Assembly: GCA_945865635.1 (NCBI GenBank) | Contig: CAMBEP010000021.1 | Location: 1 to 64,000 of the forward strand | Reading direction: 5' to 3' | Length of the DNA stretch: 64,000 nt | Origin: Candidatus Kuenenia stuttgartensis | GTDB taxonomy: Bacteria > Planctomycetota > Planctomycetia > Isosphaerales > Isosphaeraceae | Shown: one piece after another, positions 27,727 to 35,770 of the stretch | How the letters are laid out: every line of letters starts with the position of its first letter | How positions within the stretch are numbered: position 1 is the stretch's first letter | The notes under the pieces: model-generated | Told to the model about the DNA's origin: nothing | Databases searched by the model: none | Seen by the model: only the letters and a program-made list of their open reading frames with translations | Program-made: the position numbers and the translations under genes

Positions 27727-27744
27727 CTGGTTGGTATCAACCAG
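27727..27744 (-). other. Stem-loop directly after the first groEL stop
   Basis: Perfect 7-bp arms (CTGGTTG / CAACCAG) around a 4-base loop lie one base past the groEL stop. There is no U-run, so it may be an mRNA processing or stability element between groEL and groES, letting the two be made in different amounts. Confidence 0.4.
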
Positions 27745-27745
27745 A

Positions 27746-29416
27746 TCACATCATGCCAGGCATCCCCATGCCGCCCATGCCGCCCATGCCACCACCGCCA
27801 CCATGGTCATGGTCATGGTGGTCGCCGCCGGGCTTTTTCTTTTCTTTGATTTCGACAATGATGGCTTCGGTTGTCAGCAGGAGGGCAGCAACAGAGGCTG
27901 CGTTTTGCAGAGCCGAACGAGTCACCTTGGCGGGATCAACGACGCCGAAAGCGAACATGTCGCCCCATTCGCCGGATTCAGCATTGTAACCGTAGTTGGA
28001 ATCGGTGCTTTTAGCAATACGATTGACAATCACGGCACCGTCGATACCGGCATTTTCAGCGATCGAGCGGGCAGGCTGTTCGCAGGCACGCTTGATGATC
28101 TGAACACCCAGAGCCTGGTCGCCCGAAAGCTGGAGCGAGCTTAAAGTGGCCGCAGCGCGGATCAGCGCTGTTCCACCACCGCTCACAACACCTTCTTCAT
28201 TGGCAGCCCGGGTGGCGTGCAAGGCATCTTCAACAAGCGCCTTACGCTCTTTCATCTCGGTTTCGGTGGCGGCACCGACATTGATCTGTGCCACGCCGCC
28301 TGCAAGTTTGGCGAGCCGCTCCTGGAGCTTCTCTTTATCGTATTCGCTGGTGGTGGTGCCAATCTCGCGCTTGATCAGGTCCGTTCGGCCCTTGATCGCT
28401 TCCGAGGTGCCTGCACCCTCAACAATCGTCGTGTTCTCGCTGGTGATGATCACTTTCTTGGCTGTGCCAAGTTCGTTCAGATCAACACTTTCAAGGTCGA
28501 TACCGAGATCTTTGAAGATCGCCTTGCCGCCGGTCAGGACAGAAATGTCCTCCAGCATGGCTTTACGGCGATCGCCATAGCCCGGGGCCTTGACGGCCAC
28601 AACCTGAAGAATCCCGCGAAGCTTGTTCACCACAAGCGTTGCAAGGGCTTCACTCTCGACATCCTCGGCAATGATCACCAATGGCCGTGAGGCTTTGGAA
28701 ATGGCTTCGAGGATCGGTATCAACACCTTGGGTGTGGTGATCTTCTCTTCGTGAATCAGAATGAACGGATTCTCAAGGACCACTTCCATCCGGTCCTGGT
28801 CCGTCACAAAGTGAGGGCTCAGGTAACCGCGATCAAACTGCATCCCTTCCACAACCGTTACAACTGTTTCCGACCCCTTGCCTTCCTCAATGGTAATCAC
28901 ACCATCAGGACCAACGGCTTCAAACGCTTCGGCAAGCTTCTCACCAATGGTGATGTCGTTATTGGCTGCAATGGTCGCAACTTCGGTCATCTCTTTTTTG
29001 GTCGAGATCTTCCGGGATTGCTTTTTAATGTCGGCCACAACGGCTTCCACAGCGGCGTCAATTCCCCGCTTGAGGCTCATTGGATCCGCACCGGCTGCCA
29101 AATGCTTCAAGCCCTCTTTAAAGATGGCCTCGGCAAGTACCGTCGCGGTGGTGGTGCCATCGCCAGCAGCGTCGTTCGTCTTCGAAGCAGCTTCCTTGAC
29201 CAACTGTGCACCCATGTTTTCATAGGCGTCGGTCAATTCAATCTCTTCGGCGACGGTCACGCCGTCCTTGGTCACGTTCGGGCTTCCCCAGCCCTTGTCG
29301 ATCACGGCATTTCTGCCCCGAGGCCCCAGCGTACTGCGAACCGCTCGTGCCAGCTTGCTGACACCAACGGCTAACTTCTGCCGAGCTTCCTCGTTGTAGG
29401 CTAGCATTTTCGCCAC
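27746..29416 (-). CDS. groL: Chaperonin GroEL with His- and Gly/Met-rich C-terminal tail
   Basis: 556 residues, first gene of the chaperonin unit. It has the standard chaperonin motifs ([45 protein letters not shown]). The C-terminus is [19 protein letters not shown] followed by GMPGMM: a canonical Gly-Met cage tail preceded by a His/Asp run that could bind metal. Its presence, and its position before groES, mark it as the likely housekeeping GroEL. No CIRCE (HrcA) inverted repeat is visible upstream. Confidence 0.97.
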   Translation of the reverse strand: MAKMLAYNEEARQKLAVGVSKLARAVRSTLGPRGRNAVIDKGWGSPNVTKDGVTVAEEIELTDAYENMGAQLVKEAASKTNDAAGDGTTTATVLAEAIFKEGLKHLAAGADPMSLKRGIDAAVEAVVADIKKQSRKISTKKEMTEVATIAANNDITIGEKLAEAFEAVGPDGVITIEEGKGSETVVTVVEGMQFDRGYLSPHFVTDQDRMEVVLENPFILIHEEKITTPKVLIPILEAISKASRPLVIIAEDVESEALATLVVNKLRGILQVVAVKAPGYGDRRKAMLEDISVLTGGKAIFKDLGIDLESVDLNELGTAKKVIITSENTTIVEGAGTSEAIKGRTDLIKREIGTTTSEYDKEKLQERLAKLAGGVAQINVGAATETEMKERKALVEDALHATRAANEEGVVSGGGTALIRAAATLSSLQLSGDQALGVQIIKRACEQPARSIAENAGIDGAVIVNRIAKSTDSNYGYNAESGEWGDMFAFGVVDPAKVTRSALQNAASVAALLLTTEAIIVEIKEKKKPGGDHHDHDHGGGGGMGGMGGMGMPGMM

Positions 29417-29962
29417 GGCGAACTACTCCTCAACGAAACCATCTTCATCAAAGTGATACATTCGGTGGACCACTCCACACGATGTCTTGGGCTCCCGACA
29501 TTCACCTTCGCAAAGGCTCTGTCAGAATAACTGAAGATAACTTTCATGCAAATACCGTGCCGACGACTTTGAAACACTTCTAAATCACTTTCTCAGTAAT
29601 GCCTTACAACCCTTTTGACTTTGAGTACCTGTCCTGGCAAACTGCCAGAATGGCAGACCTGAATTCCCGGTTTTCAGGGTTGGCCGGGTCCTCACGGGTC
29701 CGACCGCCCGGGCCTTGCTTCCATTTTTTTTTGCCGGGGAACAGGCCGTAGAACGATCGAGACCGATTTGTCCAGCTCATATCGACAACGTCAATGCCCC
29801 AAATACTTCGAAATCTACAAGACCTTGACGAATCAAAAGGGAAAATCGGCATCACATCCGAACGAATGCCGATCTTGAACAATGTGGTTCGTTTTGCGAG
29901 CCAAGGCACTCCATTCTCTGATTTACGAAAACCGCTTGACAGGCGGCGAAACAGCGGCTCAT
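29417..29962. other. Upstream region of the chaperonin unit
   Basis: 546 bases before groEL. No CIRCE repeat was found. A sigma-70-like promoter candidate lies at 29524-29551. A 58-codon minus-strand frame (29604-29780, starting MSWTNRSRSFYGLF) has reasonable third-position GC but no good ribosome-binding site and no recognisable family; it is not called. Confidence 0.5.
29524..29551 (-). promoter_or_regulatory. Candidate promoter for groEL-groES-groEL
   Basis: On the minus strand, TTGCAT (29551-29546) and TATTCT (29529-29524) are 16 bases apart, about 108 bases before the ATG. A plausible vegetative promoter by consensus only; no heat-shock-type element was identified. Confidence 0.3.
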
Positions 29963-30817
29963 TTAGTGAATTGGCGGATTGGCTTTCAGCGGATCTTTCA
30001 GGCCCTGACCTGCAACGAATTCGACGAACTGCAACATGCGATCAAGCTCATCCCTTGGAATCGGCGAATCAGGCGGCCCCTGAGGCAATTCGTCCGAGAG
30101 CAGTGGATCCAATTGCGGTTTTTCCCGGATCCATTCCCTGAGAAGCCTGGCATCAGGAGCCCTGGAAGGGGCGATATCGTCGCGGACAAAGCATGGCAGA
30201 ATATAATTCAGTTTTTTTAATATCTCCAGAATATCCATTTCTGTTTTCAGGCCATCGTACAAATACGTATTTAATGTAGATGCAAGAACATTGGAATGAA
30301 TCATGTTAAGATGTTGTATGAATTGGCCCAAGCTCGAAATTCCTGTGGACTTATCGATATTTATTAAAGAACTGCCATTTCTCAAGTTTTCAACAGCCCA
30401 CCAAAGTTGCGAGAATATTTGCCGGTACTCACTTCCATCAATCCTTCTTAATCCAAGAAGATTTTCCTTACTGACTTCAAACCTCCACCAGACATAATCG
30501 AGATTTTGTAAGATCAACCCGATCCAGAATTCCTTGCAGGCGGCCTCGCGTCGGGTGAGTCTCAACGCATTGTGAATCCGGGGCGCAAGCCACCCATCCG
30601 ATTTTGATCGTTCCTTGCAAAATTCCTGCTTTTTCATCACAGCATCGATGAGCTTGCGAAATATGACCAGATTCTCTGTCATATCACGATTAAAATGAAT
30701 TGGAACAATATATTGACCCAATTCTGCATCTGAATATTGTGGCTCCCCTTTTCTGAAAGAATCATCCAGAATCTTGCGAACGTCCTGGCGATAACCATCG
30801 AATGTAAATTCACTCAT
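29963..30817 (-). CDS. DUF6339-like protein, third gene of the GHKL ATPase unit
   Basis: 284 residues from the ATG at 30817, soluble and mostly helical. The segment EFWIGLILQNLDYVWWRF followed by FSQLWWAVENLRNGS resembles the DUF6339 pattern (W/F-W...YV..RW...sRLWW). That assignment is from memory of the family and is moderate at best. No catalytic motif is evident. It overlaps the preceding gene by 8 bases, so the three genes are very probably one transcript. An in-frame TTG four codons earlier is a weaker start. Confidence 0.65.
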   Translation of the reverse strand: MSEFTFDGYRQDVRKILDDSFRKGEPQYSDAELGQYIVPIHFNRDMTENLVIFRKLIDAVMKKQEFCKERSKSDGWLAPRIHNALRLTRREAACKEFWIGLILQNLDYVWWRFEVSKENLLGLRRIDGSEYRQIFSQLWWAVENLRNGSSLINIDKSTGISSLGQFIQHLNMIHSNVLASTLNTYLYDGLKTEMDILEILKKLNYILPCFVRDDIAPSRAPDARLLREWIREKPQLDPLLSDELPQGPPDSPIPRDELDRMLQFVEFVAGQGLKDPLKANPPIH

Positions 30818-31952
30818 CTGAGGCCCCAAAAAGTTGACTTGGCTCTTGTTCAGCCTTTTTTTTAACCTTCAACACGGTTTTTAAGCGATCCACAAAACCC
30901 TTCTTGACTTCGGCTTCGGGGGGATCGATTTTTGATTGGGTTTTCGACCACTTCTGCCAGTGGGCGGCCAAATTCGATCGCCGTGCCATCCAATCGCCCA
31001 AGGCGACATCCAGTCGAGTCCAGTTTGCGGGTGTCAGGCCTTCATGAATCCAGTCTCCTCCTTCATTTTCAAGCCAATCCGAGAGCTTTAGGTTTGGTCC
31101 CAGTATCAGTGCCAATATTTCCATGACCTCTCGCTGCCAGGCAGGTGCGGACCAATTGGCAAGCTCTCCTCCCGATTTACGAAGGCTTTGAATGGATTGG
31201 TGGGCCAATGCCATCCAGGCTCCGCGAGCCACATTGTTGGCGGCCATGTTCCGCAATGTATCGCGGGCTGGATCTTGGCCAGCGGTTTCGTCTTTTAAAA
31301 TCTCTTGAAATCCGGAGATGGTTGAATTGAGTAGAATTCTAGGCGTTTCAGGGCTCATGTCGATGGCGGAAAAAGCGTTCTGATAATGACTGAGCCAGTC
31401 CAGGTCCGCATAATTTGAGAAATCGACCCAGTGCATTTGCATCCCACCATCGCGATGAAAACTTCTGGGCGGATCAAGATAGATGGTCCACGGCGAAGAT
31501 TCCGCAGCGACCCGGCTTTTGAATTGAATTCCTGGTTCTGCGAGGTCGTAAGCGAGCCAGGCTTGAACAATGGCTGTCGCGATGACATGGTCACGATCAA
31601 CAATTAAGGTGCCACTCCATTGGTCCATCTGATCCGATTTTGAATGGTTCAATTTTAAAGATATTCTGAGATTTGTAGGCCGGCATTCAAGGGCTAGCCA
31701 GGCTCTGAGCTCTCCGTGACTGGAGGTAAAGTTTGCGATGGTTTCCTTGGCTTTATCTGGTTGGTATCGTAATGAGAAATCCATTTTGGCGGATTGCCAT
31801 TGAGAGTCTCCGGTTCGTCCGAGATCTGCGATATTAAAAGGGGATTGAATTTTTTCGGATGGGAGTAATTGATCGTCCAAATGAACACGATCGAGGATCA
31901 GGTTCAAATCGCCGGTCAGGGTTTTGTGAGGATAAAGAACGGATCCGTGCAT
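30810..31952 (-). CDS. Unknown middle gene of the GHKL ATPase unit
   Basis: 380 residues, no signal peptide or membrane segment. The first half is beta-rich (LTGDLNLILDRVHLDD, LRISLKLNHSK, GTLIVDRDHVIATAIVQAWL). The second half is helical with many Trp, and the end is a Lys-rich helix (KKGFVDRLKTVLKVKKKAE) that could touch nucleic acid or a partner protein. I recognise no family. It starts 19 bases after the ATPase stop and overlaps the DUF6339-like gene. Probably a dedicated partner of the ATPase. Confidence 0.7.
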   Translation of the reverse strand: MHGSVLYPHKTLTGDLNLILDRVHLDDQLLPSEKIQSPFNIADLGRTGDSQWQSAKMDFSLRYQPDKAKETIANFTSSHGELRAWLALECRPTNLRISLKLNHSKSDQMDQWSGTLIVDRDHVIATAIVQAWLAYDLAEPGIQFKSRVAAESSPWTIYLDPPRSFHRDGGMQMHWVDFSNYADLDWLSHYQNAFSAIDMSPETPRILLNSTISGFQEILKDETAGQDPARDTLRNMAANNVARGAWMALAHQSIQSLRKSGGELANWSAPAWQREVMEILALILGPNLKLSDWLENEGGDWIHEGLTPANWTRLDVALGDWMARRSNLAAHWQKWSKTQSKIDPPEAEVKKGFVDRLKTVLKVKKKAEQEPSQLFGASDE

Positions 31953-31971
31953 GAAGTTATTCTCGGTTGTA

Positions 31972-33924
31972 TTACGTGAAACGGATTTCGGATTGAACGA
32001 ATTCGGGGGTCAATTCTTCGATCTGATCCTCGGCGGAATCGACTTCAGCGGGCTTGAGCACCAGCGTAACCCTTGATAATTTTGCGGAAACCGGATGTGT
32101 TGAAGCATCTGAAATGGCAATCAAATGAATGAGACTGACTCTGGGAGGCACAACCAATATTTGATTGGCCTCGACAATGACAGTCTTTGGAATGACGACT
32201 GTCAAGGATTTCCAGAGGATATCTTGATTCTTGCCGGAGTCGGCATCAAATTGCAGGACTGGCCTTAACCTCTGCACCTGTTTGCTTGTCTTGAGTTTTA
32301 ATTTGGCATGAATATTCCAACAGTTTTCCTGGTCAATCTCGCCCTTAAGGTCCTGAATTCTAGGGCTTGGCCGATCAATTCTGCCTGGAGTCTCATTGCC
32401 GAACGGAAAAAGGTTACGTAGAATTTTTGGAGCATCGTCAACAAAAGCCCGAGGTGATTCGAGGACCGATTTCAAGGCTTGTGTGATGGCCAGATGAAAG
32501 TCTCCGAGGAATTTTTTGCCGCCTTTTTTGTAATGAATCGAAAGGTCTGCCCCATCACCGTCCCATCGATCGTGCGCTGGCGGTTCCGCAATTCGTAAAA
32601 ACGCTTCCGCAGCAATATCTTCAGGCTCGGAGCCGACGGCTTTTCCGGCAAGCAAGATTGCGACAAAGGAAGTTGAAGTCAGGAGATTCGATCTTGGGTC
32701 ACGATACTGGACAACCATCCCACGGCCGCGAAGCATGGCAATTTTCTGGCCATTGAGCAATTGGCTGTCGGGTGGTAATTTTGCGACCAAAAGCTTGGCC
32801 TGATGGCACATTTCAAGCGATCGGGGTGGAGAATCTTTCACTGGTGGGATTTTCAGGAGCACATCTCGTACAACACAATCGCCCGGCGCACGAAGTTCCA
32901 ATGCAAAGGAATCCGATTTTAGCCTTTGAAGCGTCGAAACCCATGAGGCCAAAGTCGTCGCTGGATCAACATCCTGGGCAAATTCAGGCGTCCTGGCTGC
33001 GATTGACCGGAGTGAGTCGTATCGTTCAATTGTGACTTTTAATCGTCCATCCGTCATGACTGGGAAATACCACATGGCCGCGCTGGCAGCCAGTTTATTG
33101 AGAAGTTCGCTCGCGCTGGGTGTGGATTCCGAATCGGCATCATGAAACCCGACAATGCCAATCGAAGTTCCAGTTACGCCATCTGGCCGATCGAGACCGA
33201 TTTCCCTGAGCCAGACGGGATTCGACCACGTGGAAACGGCTTGATCCGCAGTTTCATTTGGCAAACCAAACCAGCCCGGGCCTGAGTAATCCACTTGATC
33301 ATGCTGATGCCAGACGAGTTCCGTTCTACCAAAAACACGAGGGTTTGATTTCCCTTCAGGTAGCTCTTTCTTCTGGACACTGCTTGAGAAAAGCACAGTA
33401 CTGACGCGTGAAGCGATCCAGAGCGCGGCTTTCCCAAGGCCAAATGAACCACCTGCTGAGGTGTTTTTTTGATGGCTGTCAAAATTGTTTCGACAAAGGG
33501 CCGCAAACGGTCCCACTCCAACCTCGGATCCCACCAAACCCGATGTCCCGTGCTCCTCGACAATCAACCAATCCAAAAACTTCTCCTGCTCAACCTGTTC
33601 CAGCCCCTGCCTCAATCGATGGCCAATCCGCTGCTTTGAAGCTCCTGATGCTGCGGATTGAATATGAGCATGAAGGTCCGCCCAATGTATGATCGCTTGA
33701 AACTTCTTGAGATCTTCGCCTTTAAGCCGGATCAGCCGAAACTTGAGATGAATTCCATTTACTGAATCCAAAGTTGCATCAAGGCTGTTTTGAATAACCT
33801 CGCGGGTAAATGTATCAATACTATGCTTAAAGGCCTCAAAGCCTGAATTACCAAAGTCTCGACCACCATCAGGTGGAACTTTGCGAAAAAGCCAGCCTGG
33901 ATTGCCAGAAGCGGAAGTCCCCAT
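31972..33924 (-). CDS. GHKL-fold (Hsp90/MutL-type) ATPase
   Basis: 650 residues. The N-terminal third carries a GHKL ATP site: N-box REVIQNSLDAT (41-51, Mg/ATP residues Glu42, Asn46, Asp49), a G1-like box EEHGTSGL (123-130), and a lid GGSFGLGK (158-165). The order and spacing match Hsp90/MutL/histidine-kinase ATPases, but no histidine-kinase phospho-acceptor domain or MutL endonuclease is seen. The C-terminal 400 residues are unassigned, partly beta-rich. ATPases of this class occur in several bacterial defence systems (for example the MutL-like component of MZA). The two following genes look like dedicated partners. Role unproven. Confidence 0.8.
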   Translation of the reverse strand: MGTSASGNPGWLFRKVPPDGGRDFGNSGFEAFKHSIDTFTREVIQNSLDATLDSVNGIHLKFRLIRLKGEDLKKFQAIIHWADLHAHIQSAASGASKQRIGHRLRQGLEQVEQEKFLDWLIVEEHGTSGLVGSEVGVGPFAALCRNNFDSHQKNTSAGGSFGLGKAALWIASRVSTVLFSSSVQKKELPEGKSNPRVFGRTELVWHQHDQVDYSGPGWFGLPNETADQAVSTWSNPVWLREIGLDRPDGVTGTSIGIVGFHDADSESTPSASELLNKLAASAAMWYFPVMTDGRLKVTIERYDSLRSIAARTPEFAQDVDPATTLASWVSTLQRLKSDSFALELRAPGDCVVRDVLLKIPPVKDSPPRSLEMCHQAKLLVAKLPPDSQLLNGQKIAMLRGRGMVVQYRDPRSNLLTSTSFVAILLAGKAVGSEPEDIAAEAFLRIAEPPAHDRWDGDGADLSIHYKKGGKKFLGDFHLAITQALKSVLESPRAFVDDAPKILRNLFPFGNETPGRIDRPSPRIQDLKGEIDQENCWNIHAKLKLKTSKQVQRLRPVLQFDADSGKNQDILWKSLTVVIPKTVIVEANQILVVPPRVSLIHLIAISDASTHPVSAKLSRVTLVLKPAEVDSAEDQIEELTPEFVQSEIRFT

Positions 33925-34322
33925 GAAACACTTTTCAATTTCACTCTAAAGTAAGCTAGACCCAAGGCATTGTAGCTATTCAGGCTACACCCTGAGCTTC
34001 ACAATACCGATAGTTTCTCGAGAGAGCAAGGAGCCAATTCAGGATTCTTCAGACGTATGACGCATGAGGCCTAGCGCACCAATCTTTACGTCCAAAACGC
34101 ATTGCAAGACTGTTGCCAGACTGAAGCCAAGCCGTTATTTCGAATGACTGATTTCTGAAATCTCACATGCCCCTATTCCAAAATCGAGCCGCCCTCACCC
34201 GAAACGACTGATGTCTGCAAGTCTCTTGATCCTCTCCCTCTTTACAACGCACACAACCGCCCTGGAGGCCATCGCCCTATGAGCTGGACGGCTACGAAAA
34301 CGGCAAAGCCTTCTCTAGCACC
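33925..34322. other. Intergenic region, possible decayed oxidoreductase 5' end
   Basis: About 400 bases. Bases 34230-34322 stay open in frame with the oxidoreductase fragment that follows (reading ...SPYELDGYENGKAF), so the gene fragment may extend leftwards. No Rossmann motif is found. Otherwise nothing recognised. Confidence 0.4.
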
Positions 34323-34652
34323 ATGGGCATGCTGAATCTTGGTAAAACCTGCGATTGTAAGATGTTCAGCCCAGGCAACAAGCTGGTTGAAGAACGCTCT
34401 GGCGGCTTTGACCTGCCCGCCCACCACGAGACCTTCCACGCGGCCGTGCGGCACGGGGCCATGGCCAACGCCGATATCGCCATAAACCATATCTTTACAT
34501 CGCTTTGCCACCTGGTCAACATCGCCTGCCGGGTCGGCCGCGTGATCAACTTCGACCCCATCGCCGAGCAGATCCAAAACGACGCCCAGGCCAACGCCAT
34601 GCTCAACCGGGCCTACCGCGATGGCCATTGGGCCGTGCCGGTGGGGGTTTGA
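34323..34652 (+). pseudogene. C-terminal fragment of a Gfo/Idh/MocA oxidoreductase
   Basis: The 109 residues match only the tail of planctomycete Gfo/Idh/MocA proteins: FHAAVRHGAMANADIAINH, then LCHLVNIACRVGR, FDPIAEQIQNDAQANAML and RAYRDGHWAVPV. The Rossmann domain and EKP motif are absent, and nothing upstream in any plus-strand frame supplies them. An isolated 3' remnant, which fits the rearranged state of 34-39.6 kb. Confidence 0.7.
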
Positions 34653-34743
34653 CAAAAGCGGCCACGACTGGCAAGCTAAAACCTCGCGACCATTCGGCAT
34701 CACAATTTCAACTCTAGCTCAAAACACAAAAAAAGGTGAGAAC

Positions 34744-35622
34744 ATGACCCCTCGATTACCACGCCTCGCATTTCTATTGGCATCCATTTTCATCACGGAA
34801 AATGCAACCGCCCAGGATGTCATTACCCTCTGGCCGGGCGGCACGCCGGGTGCCAAAGGTACCGAACCGGCCGATGTGCCGACTTTGACCGTTTATAAAC
34901 CGGCTGATGGCAAAAACAAGGGAGCGGCCATTGTCGTCTGCCCCGGCGGCGGCTATGGTGGCCTGGCCGCTCACGAAAATCAGCCGATTGCCGAATGGTA
35001 TGCTTCTAAAGGGCTTACGGCATTTGTATTGAAATATCGCCTGGGCCCCCGATATCGCCACCCTGCCATGATCAACGACGCCAACAGGGCCATCCGCACC
35101 GTCCGCTCCAAGGCCGGCGAATATGGCTTCGACCCCAAGAAAATTGGCATCATCGGCTTCTCAGCCGGCGGCCATCTGGCCTCTACAGCGGGCACCCATT
35201 ACGACGCCGGCAAGCCTGATGCCACTGACCCCATCGAAAAACTCAGCTCCCGGCCTGATTTCATGGTCCTGATGTATCCGGTCATTGCAATGGCAACCCC
35301 CTATGGCCACAGCGGTTCTAAACGAAACCTGCTGGGCGACAACCCGCCTGAAGAACTCGTCAAGAGCCTCTCAAATGAAACCCAGGTGACCAAAGACACG
35401 CCGCCGGCCTTTATTGTGCACACATTTGAAGATGTGGTCGTACCGCCAGAAAATGCCCTGCTCTTCACCATGGCCATGAGCAAGGCCGGTGTACCCTGCG
35501 AGCTGCACATGTTCGAAAAAGGCCGCCACGGCCTGGGTTTAGGCATGGGCGACCCCGCCTTTAGCGAATGGCCGGGCCTGTGCGAAATCTGGCTGAAGCA
35601 GCGCGGATTTCTGCCGAAGTAA
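34744..35622 (+). CDS. Exported alpha/beta hydrolase, acetylxylan-esterase-like (BD-FAE type)
   Basis: 292 residues from the ATG preceded by AAGGTGAG. Signal peptide LPRLAFLLASIFITENATA, then VITLWPGGTPGAKG, oxyanion CPGGGYGGLA, nucleophile elbow GFSAGGHLAST, a charge-relay Asp in HTFEDVVVPPENA, and the catalytic His in EKGRHGLGLG. Members remove acetyl or similar groups from plant or algal polysaccharides. The product fits a periplasmic carbohydrate role. An interrupted terminator follows. Confidence 0.9.
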   Translation: MTPRLPRLAFLLASIFITENATAQDVITLWPGGTPGAKGTEPADVPTLTVYKPADGKNKGAAIVVCPGGGYGGLAAHENQPIAEWYASKGLTAFVLKYRLGPRYRHPAMINDANRAIRTVRSKAGEYGFDPKKIGIIGFSAGGHLASTAGTHYDAGKPDATDPIEKLSSRPDFMVLMYPVIAMATPYGHSGSKRNLLGDNPPEELVKSLSNETQVTKDTPPAFIVHTFEDVVVPPENALLFTMAMSKAGVPCELHMFEKGRHGLGLGMGDPAFSEWPGLCEIWLKQRGFLPK

Positions 35623-35643
35623 TTCAATCGGATAACAATCCCC

Positions 35644-35681
35644 AAAAAAAGGGGCCTGACTGCACCCAAGCCGTCAGGCCC
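35644..35681 (+). terminator. Esterase terminator apparently cut by a transposase remnant
   Basis: Perfect 9-bp stem (GGGCCTGAC / GTCAGGCCC, 12-base loop) preceded by seven A. A matching T-run would be expected on the right, but the sequence switches there into the ISL3-like remnant, which begins inside the right arm (TCAGGCCC). On the minus strand it keeps a perfect hairpin plus T7. Confidence 0.5.
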
Positions 35682-35770
35682 GATGGAAGGCACGAACAAC
35701 AAGATCAAAACCATGAAACGGCAAGCATATGGCTATCGTAAGATGGAATTTTTCGAATTAAAAATCTTGT
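35674..35770 (+). repeat. ISL3-type transposase remnant, copy A
   Basis: 97 bases nearly identical to 39486-39582 (a 3-base difference cluster near 35739-35742 and one more near the right end). Its frame reads GPMEGTNNKIKTMKRQAYGY then MEFFELKIL, the C-terminal signature of ISL3-family transposases. It is cut on the left within a hairpin and on the right exactly at the end of the IS66-type element. Confidence 0.8.

Noticed and set aside
29604..29780. 58-codon minus-strand frame starting MSWTNRSRSFYGLF
   Set aside because: Third-position GC is reasonable, but there is no ribosome-binding site and no recognisable relative; left uncalled.
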